From the NCBI GenBank assembly GCA_030591195.1, contig JAUVBO010000015.1, positions 1 through 13,246 on the forward strand: DNA of 13,246 bases, read 5' to 3'. Numbering within the stretch: the stretch's first letter is position 1; each line of letters starts with the position of its first letter. The position numbers and the translations under genes were made by a program. This DNA comes from Pseudomonadota bacterium (lineage in GTDB: Bacteria > Myxococcota > Polyangia > GCA-2747355 > JACKDQ01). Positions 1-6,216 of this stretch are shown here, piece by piece. The notes beneath the pieces were generated by a model. It made no database searches and was not told the origin of the DNA. It worked only from the letters and a program-made list of their open reading frames with translations.

Positions 1-1208
1 GTCACCAGGACGTTGTAGGCCACGGTCTCTCCCTGGCCTGCCTGCAGCGGGTTGACCGTCTTGACCGTGGATGCGGTCTTGAAGTTCGGCGCGGGCCGTC
101 GCAGGGTCAGCAGCGTCCAGCCGTAGCCGAACAGCTCGCCGCCTCCGTTCAGCGGTGCAGAAGCGAGCACCGGGCCGGTGCCCGAGCCGACGGTGATCGC
201 CGCCGAGGTCGAGCCGGGCGGGATCAGCGGGCTGACGTCGATGGTGTCGATGTCGACCCCCGACCCCGAGCCGCCGCTCTCGTTGAAGATGTTGCCCGGC
301 CAGGCCTGCTGGTCGGCGATGGTCGTGCCGTTGACCTGGACGAAGTCCTCGCAGGTGCCGCAGAAGAGCGGATCGCCGGGTGGGTAGAGGTTCTGGGGCG
401 GCGCGCCGAGCTGCTGGTCGCCCTCGACGGCGAAGTAGCTCAGCGTCGCCTGGGGGCTGGCGTCGGCGAGGAAGTCGGTGATGTTGAACGTCGTCTGCCC
501 GAGCGAGCCGCCGATACCATCCTGGTGGTCGATCACCAGGAAGCCGTCGTAGAGGTGCACGTCGCGCTGGAGGGTCTCGCTGTCGGCGCGGTAGATCACC
601 ACCAGCGACCAGCCGGCGTACTTGGCCTGGCAGCGGGGGAAGGCTCCCTCGTCGCAGACGCCTTCCGTGTCGATGTGGCCCGGATCGGCCGCCACGCCGC
701 TGATGCCGTAGGTGCCGTTGTAGCCGCCGGCCTGGGGATTGGCCGCCACCTCGCCGGTGACGTCGGCGCGGCAGTAATAGAAGGGCGGGAAGGCGGTGCC
801 CTGGAGCGGGTGGATCACGGTGACGCAGCCGGAGGCGCTGACTGGGAAGCTCTGGGTCCCGGCACTGAAGGTGACCTGGGCGTCGGCGGCCTTCGGGCCG
901 GCCACGCCGTCCTGGGCCAGCGAGCCGCTCCAGAAAAGATAGGCCTTCTCGATCACCGCGTCGGGCGGCAGACTTCCGAGGGTCGACGAGGACGACGGCA
1001 GCAGCACCGAGCGGATCTCGGCCGCCAGTGGGCCGGGCAGCATCAGGGTTCCGCCGATGGCCCGGGCGTTGCCGAAGATCCGCAACGAAGCCAAAGGGGA
1101 GGGCGGCTGGCCGGCGACGAACGCGTGGCCCGGGACCACCAGGCCGAAGAGGCCCAGCAGACACCCGATCGCGGCGACGTCGGTGAAGGACCGACAAGGA
1201 CCCTTCAT
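1..1208 (-). CDS. Secreted surface protein, probably DUF11-type repeats (C-terminus cut by window edge)
   Basis: The minus-strand frame is open from an ATG at 1208 to the window edge, giving 402 visible residues. Residues 1-32 form a signal peptide: a short basic start (K2, R6), then a Leu/Val/Gly-rich core ending near GHAFVA. A globular region of about 330 residues follows, with an AYLFWSG motif at 89-95 and YAGWSLVVIYR at 197-207. It resembles the N-terminal region of large bacterial surface proteins (DUF3344-like, from memory). The visible end, with TVKTVNPLQAGQGETVAYNV, looks like the opening strand of a DUF11/Ig-like repeat, so a repeat array probably follows outside the window. The start fits the signal peptide and a promoter about 50 bases upstream; an in-frame ATG at 1241 would add 11 residues but spoil the short n-region. 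The role is likely cell-surface or adhesion-related; no enzyme motif is seen. The gene is divergent from the M2 peptidase gene. Confidence 0.85.
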   Translation of the reverse strand, partial: MKGPCRSFTDVAAIGCLLGLFGLVVPGHAFVAGQPPSPLASLRIFGNARAIGGTLMLPGPLAAEIRSVLLPSSSSTLGSLPPDAVIEKAYLFWSGSLAQDGVAGPKAADAQVTFSAGTQSFPVSASGCVTVIHPLQGTAFPPFYYCRADVTGEVAANPQAGGYNGTYGISGVAADPGHIDTEGVCDEGAFPRCQAKYAGWSLVVIYRADSETLQRDVHLYDGFLVIDHQDGIGGSLGQTTFNITDFLADASPQATLSYFAVEGDQQLGAPPQNLYPPGDPLFCGTCEDFVQVNGTTIADQQAWPGNIFNESGGSGSGVDIDTIDVSPLIPPGSTSAAITVGSGTGPVLASAPLNGGGELFGYGWTLLTLRRPAPNFKTASTVKTVNPLQAGQGETVAYNVLV

Positions 1209-1260
1209 CCGCGCGCCTGTTGGTCGGCGGCAGACATGCATCGGATCGAAATTACAGAGA

Positions 1261-1289
1261 ATTCTATCGTGTTTGGCGGGCCGCCTCAA
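1261..1289 (-). promoter_or_regulatory. Sigma70-type promoter for the surface-protein gene
   Basis: Read on the minus strand, a -35 box TTGAGG (1289-1284) and a -10 box TAGAAT (1266-1261) are separated by exactly 17 bases. The -10 matches TATAAT at 5 of 6 positions and the -35 matches TTGACA at 4 of 6. The predicted transcription start is near 1254, leaving a leader of about 46 bases before the ATG at 1208. The site lies in the most AT-rich stretch of the window (about 1240-1330), which is what a promoter island in a high-GC genome looks like. Confidence 0.6.
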
Positions 1290-1362
1290 ATTAATGGTTG
1301 GAAAAAATCCAAGCGATTTCCGGAGATTTGGCCATTGCGGGCGACCCCGCCCTACCCGATGC

Positions 1363-1392
1363 TTGTCGGGTCGGGGATCGAGCGCTTACATT
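1363..1392 (+). promoter_or_regulatory. Weak candidate promoter for the M2 peptidase gene
   Basis: TTGTCG (1363-1368) and TACATT (1387-1392) are spaced by 18 bases on the plus strand; each matches its sigma70 consensus at 4 of 6 positions. Transcription would start near 1399, about 54 bases before the ATG at 1453. The -35 box overlaps the right arm of a perfect inverted repeat, ACCCGA-N6-TCGGGT (1354-1371), which could be an operator or a chance hairpin. The evidence is thin. Confidence 0.3.
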
Positions 1393-1440
1393 TCCGCCGA
1401 GTCGGGCAGCGGCACCCCGAACGGCAGCGACTCGAGCTCT

Positions 1441-1445
1441 GGAGG
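1441..1445 (+). promoter_or_regulatory. Ribosome binding site that fixes the M2 peptidase start
   Basis: GGAGG stands 7 bases before the ATG at 1453. This frame stays open upstream as far as 1057, so the Shine-Dalgarno sequence together with the lipoprotein-like signal peptide just after 1453 decides the start. Confidence 0.75.
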
Positions 1446-1452
1446 CCGGTTG

Positions 1453-3387
1453 ATGGCAACGAGGCAGATGCGAGATTTGTTCCTGAAAACGGCGGTTTTC
1501 GTGGCGGTGCTTGCGCTCGGCTGCGCGCCGCCCCCGAGCCGGGGCCTGGCGCCGCCGCCACCGCCGGGCAACTCCCAGCCCGCCGATCAGGTTCGCAAGG
1601 AGGCGCCGGCCGAGCCCGACGTATCTGTCGCCGACGCGCGGGCCTTCATCGAGCGCACCGAAAAGGCTCTGCTCGAACGCTGGATCGCGGCCGAGCGCGC
1701 GTCCTGGGTCAAGCAGACCAACATCACCCACGACACTGCCGTGCTGTCGGCCAAGGCCCATGAGGCGGTGATGGGCCTTGTCGCCCGGGTCGGCGCCGAG
1801 GCGGTGCGCTACGACAAGCTCGAGCTGCCGGTCGACCTGCGGCGCAAGCTGAAGCTGCTCAAGCTCAGCCTCAGCCTGCCGGCCCCGCGGGACGCCGCCA
1901 AGCGCGCAGAGCTGGCCCGCGTCGCCACCGAGATGGACAGCATCTATGGCAAGGGCAAGGTCTGCTCGGCCAAGCTGGCCAAGGCCTACCGGAAGCTCTT
2001 CCGCAGCAAGAAGATCCAGACCAAGGACGACTGCCTCTCCCTCGGTCAGCTGAGCGACATCCTGGCCAAGAGCCGCAAGCCCGACGAGCTGCTGCTGGTC
2101 TGGCGCGAGTGGCGCAAGATCTCGCGACCGATGCGGCCGCTGTTCGAGAGGTACGTCGAGCTTGGCAACCTGGGCGCGCGGGAGCTGGGCTTTGCCGATC
2201 TGGGCGCCCTGTGGCGCTCGCGGTACGACATGCGCCCCGACGCGTTCAAGGGCGTGGTCGCCCGGCTCTGGAGTCAGCTCAAGCCGTTCTACGAGCAGCT
2301 GCACTGCTACGCCCGGGCGCGGCTGCAGCAGCGCTACGGCAAGCAGGTCGTGCCCGACGGACCGATCCCGGCTCACCTGATGGGCAACATGTGGGCCCAG
2401 GACTGGGTGAACATCAAGGAGCTGCTGTTGCCCGAGCCGCGCCGCGGTGGGCTGAACCTCGAGCGGGCGCTCAAGCGCAAGAAGGTCGACGAGAGGGAGA
2501 TGGTTCGCTACGCCGAGCGGTTCTTCGTCTCGCTCGGCATGGCCAAGCTTCCCGAGTCGTTCTGGAAGCGCTCGATGTTCGTCAAGCCCCGGGACCGCGA
2601 GGTGGTCTGTCACGCCAGCGCCTGGGACATCGACTTCGTTGACGACCTGCGGATCAAGATGTGTATCAAGATCAACGGCGAGGACTTCACGACGATCCAC
2701 CACGAGCTCGGCCACAACTACTACCAGTACTACTACCGGCACCAGCCCGCGCTCTTCCGCGACAGCGCCAACGACGGGTTCCACGAGGGGATCGGCGACA
2801 CGATCTCGCTCTCGGTCACGCCCGCGTACCTGGTCAAGCTCGGCCTGCTGCGCACCGAGCCGAAGAGCGATCTCAACACGCTGATGGAGCGCGCGCTGGA
2901 GAAGATCGCCTTCTTGCCCTTCGGCATGCTGATGGACCGCTGGCGCTGGCAGATCTTCTCCGGCAAGGTCACGCCGGCGAGCTACAACGAGTCGTGGTGG
3001 CAGCTGCGTCGTCGCTACCAGGGGTTCGCTCCCCCGGTCAAGCGAGGCGAGGCCGACTTCGATCCGGGCGCCAAGTACCACATCCCCGGCAACGTGCCCT
3101 ACACCCGCTACTTCCTCGCTCACGTGCTGCAGTTCCAGTTCCACCGCGCCCTGTGCAAGATCGCCGGCCACCAGGGGCCGCTGCACAAGTGTTCGATCTA
3201 TGGCAACAAGGCGGCCGGTGCGCGGCTCAAGGCGATGCTCGAGATGGGGCTGTCTCAGCCCTGGACCAAGGCGCTCGAGACGCTCAGCGGCGAGACCAAG
3301 ATCGACGTCAGCGCGATCCTCGACTACTTCCAGCCGCTGCACGAGTGGCTGAAGAAGCAGAACCAAGGCCGCACCTGCGGCTGGTAA
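1453..3387 (+). CDS. Peptidase M2 (angiotensin-converting enzyme family), exported
   Basis: Zinc dipeptidyl-carboxypeptidase homologue, 644 residues. The N-terminus has a hydrophobic stretch ending in LALGC, so a lipoprotein or cleaved signal is likely, followed by a Pro-rich linker (about 25-50). The zinc site is HELGH (417-421), with the third ligand E445 exactly 24 residues after the second His, the ACE spacing. H387, K541, H543, Y550 and Y553 match the human testis ACE substrate-binding residues H353, K511, H513, Y520 and Y523; R552 matches the chloride-binding R522. All three ACE disulfide pairs seem kept: C171-C194, C386-C404 and C568-C580. The first of these loops carries an insertion relative to ACE. 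It should remove C-terminal dipeptides from peptides in the periplasm or outside; the natural substrate is unknown. An exported M23 protein follows after 4 bases. The start is set by GGAGG at 1441. The family assignment is very secure; bacterial M2 enzymes are relatively uncommon. Confidence 0.96.
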   Translation: MATRQMRDLFLKTAVFVAVLALGCAPPPSRGLAPPPPPGNSQPADQVRKEAPAEPDVSVADARAFIERTEKALLERWIAAERASWVKQTNITHDTAVLSAKAHEAVMGLVARVGAEAVRYDKLELPVDLRRKLKLLKLSLSLPAPRDAAKRAELARVATEMDSIYGKGKVCSAKLAKAYRKLFRSKKIQTKDDCLSLGQLSDILAKSRKPDELLLVWREWRKISRPMRPLFERYVELGNLGARELGFADLGALWRSRYDMRPDAFKGVVARLWSQLKPFYEQLHCYARARLQQRYGKQVVPDGPIPAHLMGNMWAQDWVNIKELLLPEPRRGGLNLERALKRKKVDEREMVRYAERFFVSLGMAKLPESFWKRSMFVKPRDREVVCHASAWDIDFVDDLRIKMCIKINGEDFTTIHHELGHNYYQYYYRHQPALFRDSANDGFHEGIGDTISLSVTPAYLVKLGLLRTEPKSDLNTLMERALEKIAFLPFGMLMDRWRWQIFSGKVTPASYNESWWQLRRRYQGFAPPVKRGEADFDPGAKYHIPGNVPYTRYFLAHVLQFQFHRALCKIAGHQGPLHKCSIYGNKAAGARLKAMLEMGLSQPWTKALETLSGETKIDVSAILDYFQPLHEWLKKQNQGRTCGW

Positions 3388-3391
3388 GCCG

Positions 3392-4855
3392 GTGGCTGCT
3401 GTCCAGCGAAGTTGCTTGGCCACCGCGGTGGTCGTGGCCCTGGTGCTCGTCTTGGTGGGCGCTGATCGGGCTGGTGCGCGGCCCGAGCAGCTGGCCACCC
3501 AGCGGGCGGCGCAACAGAGACGGTCGCTGAAGAACAAGGTGCTGCGCCGGCGAGGGCCGCCGGACTTCTCCACCCCCGCCTTGCCGATCACCGGCCCACG
3601 CGCGCCCTGGCGGGCCCGGCGACGGGTCGGGGTGAAGATGCGCGCCAAGGGCCAGGGCTTGCTCGAGCTATCTCGCTGGCCGGCGGAGCCGCCGGCACCC
3701 GAGCGGATCGACCCCGAGCGCCTGGCCAAGGCCCTGCGGCAGATGTGCGGCTGGATGCCGCCCAAGCGACCGCGACGCTGGGCTGGCTACCTGATCAAAT
3801 ATGGCCGCCAGTTCGGCGTCGATCCGTTCCTCCTCGGTGGCCTGGTCTACCGCCAGAGTATGTGCCTGCACCGCAGCGGGGATGGCTACGGCACCGGCCT
3901 GATGCGGATCAACGGCGCGATGCACCGCGACTTCGTCCGCAAGCGACGCTACCGCTACTGGGTGCTGGAGCGGGGTGCCTGGCGCCAGCGGAGCCTCAAG
4001 CTCGACCGCTTCCTGTTCTACGACCGGAGCTTCAAGCGCGCCGAGCCGAGCATCTACTTCGCCGCCGCGCTGTTGTCGATCTACCAGGCCCAGTGCCCGG
4101 CGATCGATGGCGCCTTTGGCTCGGTGCCCCATCGTCACTTCGTCTCGCACCTGATCTGGGGCGACAAGGTTCGCGACGCCGGGCCGGAGGACCGGGCCCT
4201 GCGCTCCCGACGCCGGCTGCTGCAGTACTATCACGACCGGCTCCCCGAGGCGCGCGGCGACTTCGAAGGGCTGGCGCTCCGCTGCCCGCTCGATGCCCCG
4301 CCACGCAAGGTGACCAGCGTGATGGGCGACGATCGGACCGAGGGCCAGCGGCGCCACAAGGGGATTGATTTTTCCTCGAACTGGGGCGAGCCCGTCCGCG
4401 CGGTGGCCGCCGGCCGGGTAATCAAGGCCGGCGTGGACTACCGGCGCGGTCCCTCGCGCAACCTCGAGCCCAAGGCGGCGAAGGCGGTGCCGCGGGGGCA
4501 GATGGGGGCCGGCGGGCTGTTCGTGATGATCCGTCACCCGAAGGGGCTCGTCTCGGCCTACATGCACCTGTCGAGCTACGAGGTCAAGCAGGGCGACCAG
4601 GTCGCGGCGGGGCAGCGGATCGGCCACGTCGGGCGCAGCGGGATGAAGCAGTCGCCCGCTCACCTGCACTTCGAGCTGCGCCACCGCGGGCGGCACATCG
4701 ACCCGGTGCCTCACCTCGACAAGACCGTCTTCCTGCCCAAGGACAGCTACCTCGGCCGCAAGCTCGCCTGGGAGCAGCGGCGCGTGCGGCGTCGCCGGCG
4801 GATCCAGCGCTGGCGCGAGCACAAGGCCCGGCTGAAGCGCGAGCAAGGCAACTAG
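3392..4855 (+). CDS. Exported M23 metallopeptidase with degenerate SLT-like transglycosylase domain
   Basis: 487 residues, GTG start 4 bases after the M2 gene stop, with no clear Shine-Dalgarno sequence, so translational coupling is likely. A signal peptide occupies residues 1-29 (basic R6, Val/Leu core, AGA-type cleavage). Residues about 125-275 resemble a lytic-transglycosylase (SLT) domain, including the hallmark GTGLMRIN (167-174). However, the ES pair expected upstream reads QS (Q155-S156), so the catalytic Glu is replaced by Gln. Residues about 300-450 form a LytM/M23 endopeptidase domain with the zinc and catalytic residues intact: H322 and D326 (HKGID), H392 (AYMHLS), H424 and H426 (HLHFE). 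Compared with compact M23 domains there is an insertion at about 349-373. The C-terminus (455-487) is very rich in Arg. The M23 half should cut peptidoglycan cross-bridges; the SLT-like half may only bind glycan. The M23 assignment is firm, the SLT assignment moderate. Confidence 0.92.
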   Translation: MAAVQRSCLATAVVVALVLVLVGADRAGARPEQLATQRAAQQRRSLKNKVLRRRGPPDFSTPALPITGPRAPWRARRRVGVKMRAKGQGLLELSRWPAEPPAPERIDPERLAKALRQMCGWMPPKRPRRWAGYLIKYGRQFGVDPFLLGGLVYRQSMCLHRSGDGYGTGLMRINGAMHRDFVRKRRYRYWVLERGAWRQRSLKLDRFLFYDRSFKRAEPSIYFAAALLSIYQAQCPAIDGAFGSVPHRHFVSHLIWGDKVRDAGPEDRALRSRRRLLQYYHDRLPEARGDFEGLALRCPLDAPPRKVTSVMGDDRTEGQRRHKGIDFSSNWGEPVRAVAAGRVIKAGVDYRRGPSRNLEPKAAKAVPRGQMGAGGLFVMIRHPKGLVSAYMHLSSYEVKQGDQVAAGQRIGHVGRSGMKQSPAHLHFELRHRGRHIDPVPHLDKTVFLPKDSYLGRKLAWEQRRVRRRRRIQRWREHKARLKREQGN

Positions 4856-4866
4856 AGAGCGTGATC

Positions 4867-4944
4867 CAAGCGACCGGAGGACGCACGCTGTGCAACGCGC
4901 AAGGGTGGAGAGAAGATGAGCGCAGCGAATCAAGCGACCGGAGG
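4867..4944. repeat. 14-bp direct repeat, two copies 64 bp apart
   Basis: CAAGCGACCGGAGG occurs identically at 4867-4880 and 4931-4944. The flanks are also similar: ATC lies just before the first copy, and AT runs into the second. The spacer between the M23 and pseudo-receiver genes holds both copies, directly upstream of three hairpins. No reading frame here looks coding. The unit could belong to a dispersed intergenic repeat family; copy number elsewhere in the genome cannot be judged from this window. Confidence 0.6.
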
Positions 4945-4947
4945 GAG

Positions 4948-4984
4948 CACCCCTTGGGGTGAATCCCTGCCGCAAGCGGCAGGG
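4948..4984. repeat. Two adjacent perfect hairpins
   Basis: The first inverted repeat is CACCCC-TT-GGGGTG (4948-4961, 6-bp stem). The second is CCCTGCCG-CAAG-CGGCAGGG (4965-4984, 8-bp stem, 4-base loop), which starts 3 bases later. Neither is followed by a T-run on either strand, so they are not simple intrinsic terminators. They may stabilise the 3' ends of the two convergent transcripts or be part of a palindromic repeat element. Their stems are perfect, which argues against chance. Confidence 0.6.
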
Positions 4985-4987
4985 AAG

Positions 4988-5010
4988 AGGGGGCTGGGGT
5001 CAAGCCCCCT
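4988..5010. terminator. Probable transcription-terminating hairpin between convergent genes
   Basis: AGGGGGCT (4988-4995) and AGCCCCCT (5003-5010) form an 8-bp GC-rich stem with a 7-base loop. On the plus strand it is followed by TTAACTACTTATT, a loose T-rich tail, so it could end the M2-M23 transcript. The tail on the minus strand is not T-rich. The hairpin sits 3 bases from the stop codon of the minus-strand gene. An imperfect direct repeat, TGGGGT(G/C)AA(T/G)CCC, links its loop region (4995-5007) with the first hairpin (4955-4967). Confidence 0.45.
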
Positions 5011-5013
5011 TAA

Positions 5014-6216
5014 CTACTTATTGGGCCGGAGGTAGCCGAAGTAACGCTCGGGGAGGTCGTCGAAGTGCATCGGCCCGCGACACCACGGGCAGGTGAACAT
5101 CGGGAGCTCGGGCGGGTACCTGTTCGGCTCGAAGATCTCGGTTCGGATCAACCGCTCGGCCTCGTAGGCGCAGCTGGTGCAGCAGTAGGGGGCGAACACC
5201 GACGCCACCTCGCCCCGGCCGAAGATGTCCTCGAAGGCGCTGGCCTCGAGGCAGAAGGCGGTGGAGCAGTTGACGAACCGGTAGTGCACCGACTCCGGGA
5301 TCTGGCGCAGGAACTTGATCCACCGCGTGATCCCCACCGAGTAGACGACGTTGACCATGCTCAGGTCGATGTCGACCCGTTCGTTGAGCTGCTCGGCCAA
5401 GCCGCTGAGGTCGGACATCTCGGTCAGGCCCCGCAGCAGCAGGATCCGCTGGGCGCCGGTAGCCTCATCGACGAAGGTGTCCCAGCTGGTGACCTTGCGC
5501 AGGAACTCGCGTGTCTCGTCGCTGATGTCGAGGAACTGAACCGAGACCTGGGCGCCGCCGGTCTCCATCGCGCGGCGTCCCCTCCGCTGGCGTAGCTCCT
5601 CGGAGCGCAGCGAGCGGCTGCGCGACCAGATCACCCGTCCGGGCAGCTTCGCCGTCCCGGCGCTGCAGTGCAGCTCGAGGGTCAGCTTCATCCGCTCCTC
5701 GAGCTGCTCGGGGAGGATCATTCGTGCCCCGCTGACTGCGAGGTGGGTCAGCTCTCCAGTCAAGGTTCGCCGACTCCCCTCGTCGGGCGCCCCGAGGGTG
5801 ACGTGTGCCACCAGGTTGGGACGGGACGGCAGCGCGAGGAAGGAGGCGAGCACCTTGTACAGCTCGCCGCGCGGCAGGGGACAGCTGAGGATCTCGTCGT
5901 TCGATCTCTTCTCTGCGGTCAGGTCGTGGAAGACGCCGTGGAGACTGACGATCACCGCCGGCAGGTCAGGATGCTTCGCGCGCAGCTGCTCCAGCACCGA
6001 GAAGGCGTCATTGTCGGACAGCCGGGCTGGCATGATCACCGCGTCGGGCTTGGTCTCGTTGGCCAGGTCGACGATCTCCTGGCCGCTGGCCCCGGTGCGA
6101 ATGCGCAGATCGAGCCGGCGAAAGCCGGGCGAGTGGAGCTGGCGGATGATGACCGGTGTCTCGGACATCACCAGCTGGATTGGGTCCGCGCCCTGGGCCA
6201 TATGGTCGGTCGTCAC
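5014..6216 (-). CDS. Pseudo-receiver/PilZ-like/STAS/zinc-ribbon protein
   Basis: 400 residues. Residues about 12-130 look like a response-regulator receiver fold without its chemistry: Pro63 (VIMPARL) sits at the phospho-acceptor position, the first-strand acidic pair is absent, and the Lys of the usual KP motif is Cys112. Residues about 132-242 resemble PilZ, but the c-di-GMP motifs RxxxR and D/NxSxxG are not preserved (HLAVSG at 158-163), and a basic segment (199-216) interrupts it. Residues about 250-335 resemble STAS (VDIDLSMVNVVYSVGITRW, 281-299), keeping Ser293. The tail has C346xxC349 and C376xxC379, a likely zinc ribbon. No membrane segment is seen. The GTG start directly follows the TAA of the diguanylate cyclase gene; an ATG at 6201 is an alternative that loses 5 residues. 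The role is probably a cytoplasmic interaction scaffold in c-di-GMP or partner-switch signalling. Domain names come from pattern recognition. Confidence 0.85.
   Translation of the reverse strand: MTTDHMAQGADPIQLVMSETPVIIRQLHSPGFRRLDLRIRTGASGQEIVDLANETKPDAVIMPARLSDNDAFSVLEQLRAKHPDLPAVIVSLHGVFHDLTAEKRSNDEILSCPLPRGELYKVLASFLALPSRPNLVAHVTLGAPDEGSRRTLTGELTHLAVSGARMILPEQLEERMKLTLELHCSAGTAKLPGRVIWSRSRSLRSEELRQRRGRRAMETGGAQVSVQFLDISDETREFLRKVTSWDTFVDEATGAQRILLLRGLTEMSDLSGLAEQLNERVDIDLSMVNVVYSVGITRWIKFLRQIPESVHYRFVNCSTAFCLEASAFEDIFGRGEVASVFAPYCCTSCAYEAERLIRTEIFEPNRYPPELPMFTCPWCRGPMHFDDLPERYFGYLRPNK

Noticed and set aside
525..1763. Plus-strand open frame of 412 codons
   Set aside because: It crosses the surface-protein gene, the promoter region and the start of the M2 gene, with low-complexity translation and no ribosome binding site of note.
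1291..3765. Long minus-strand open frame of 824 codons opposite the M2 gene
   Set aside because: It is antisense to a gene with full ACE homology, its translation is low-complexity and rich in Arg/Leu/Val with no recognisable domain, and it is expected in high-GC codon-biased DNA.
3668..4975. Minus-strand open frame of 435 codons opposite the M23 gene
   Set aside because: It is antisense to a well-supported M23 gene and shows no motif; composition explains it.
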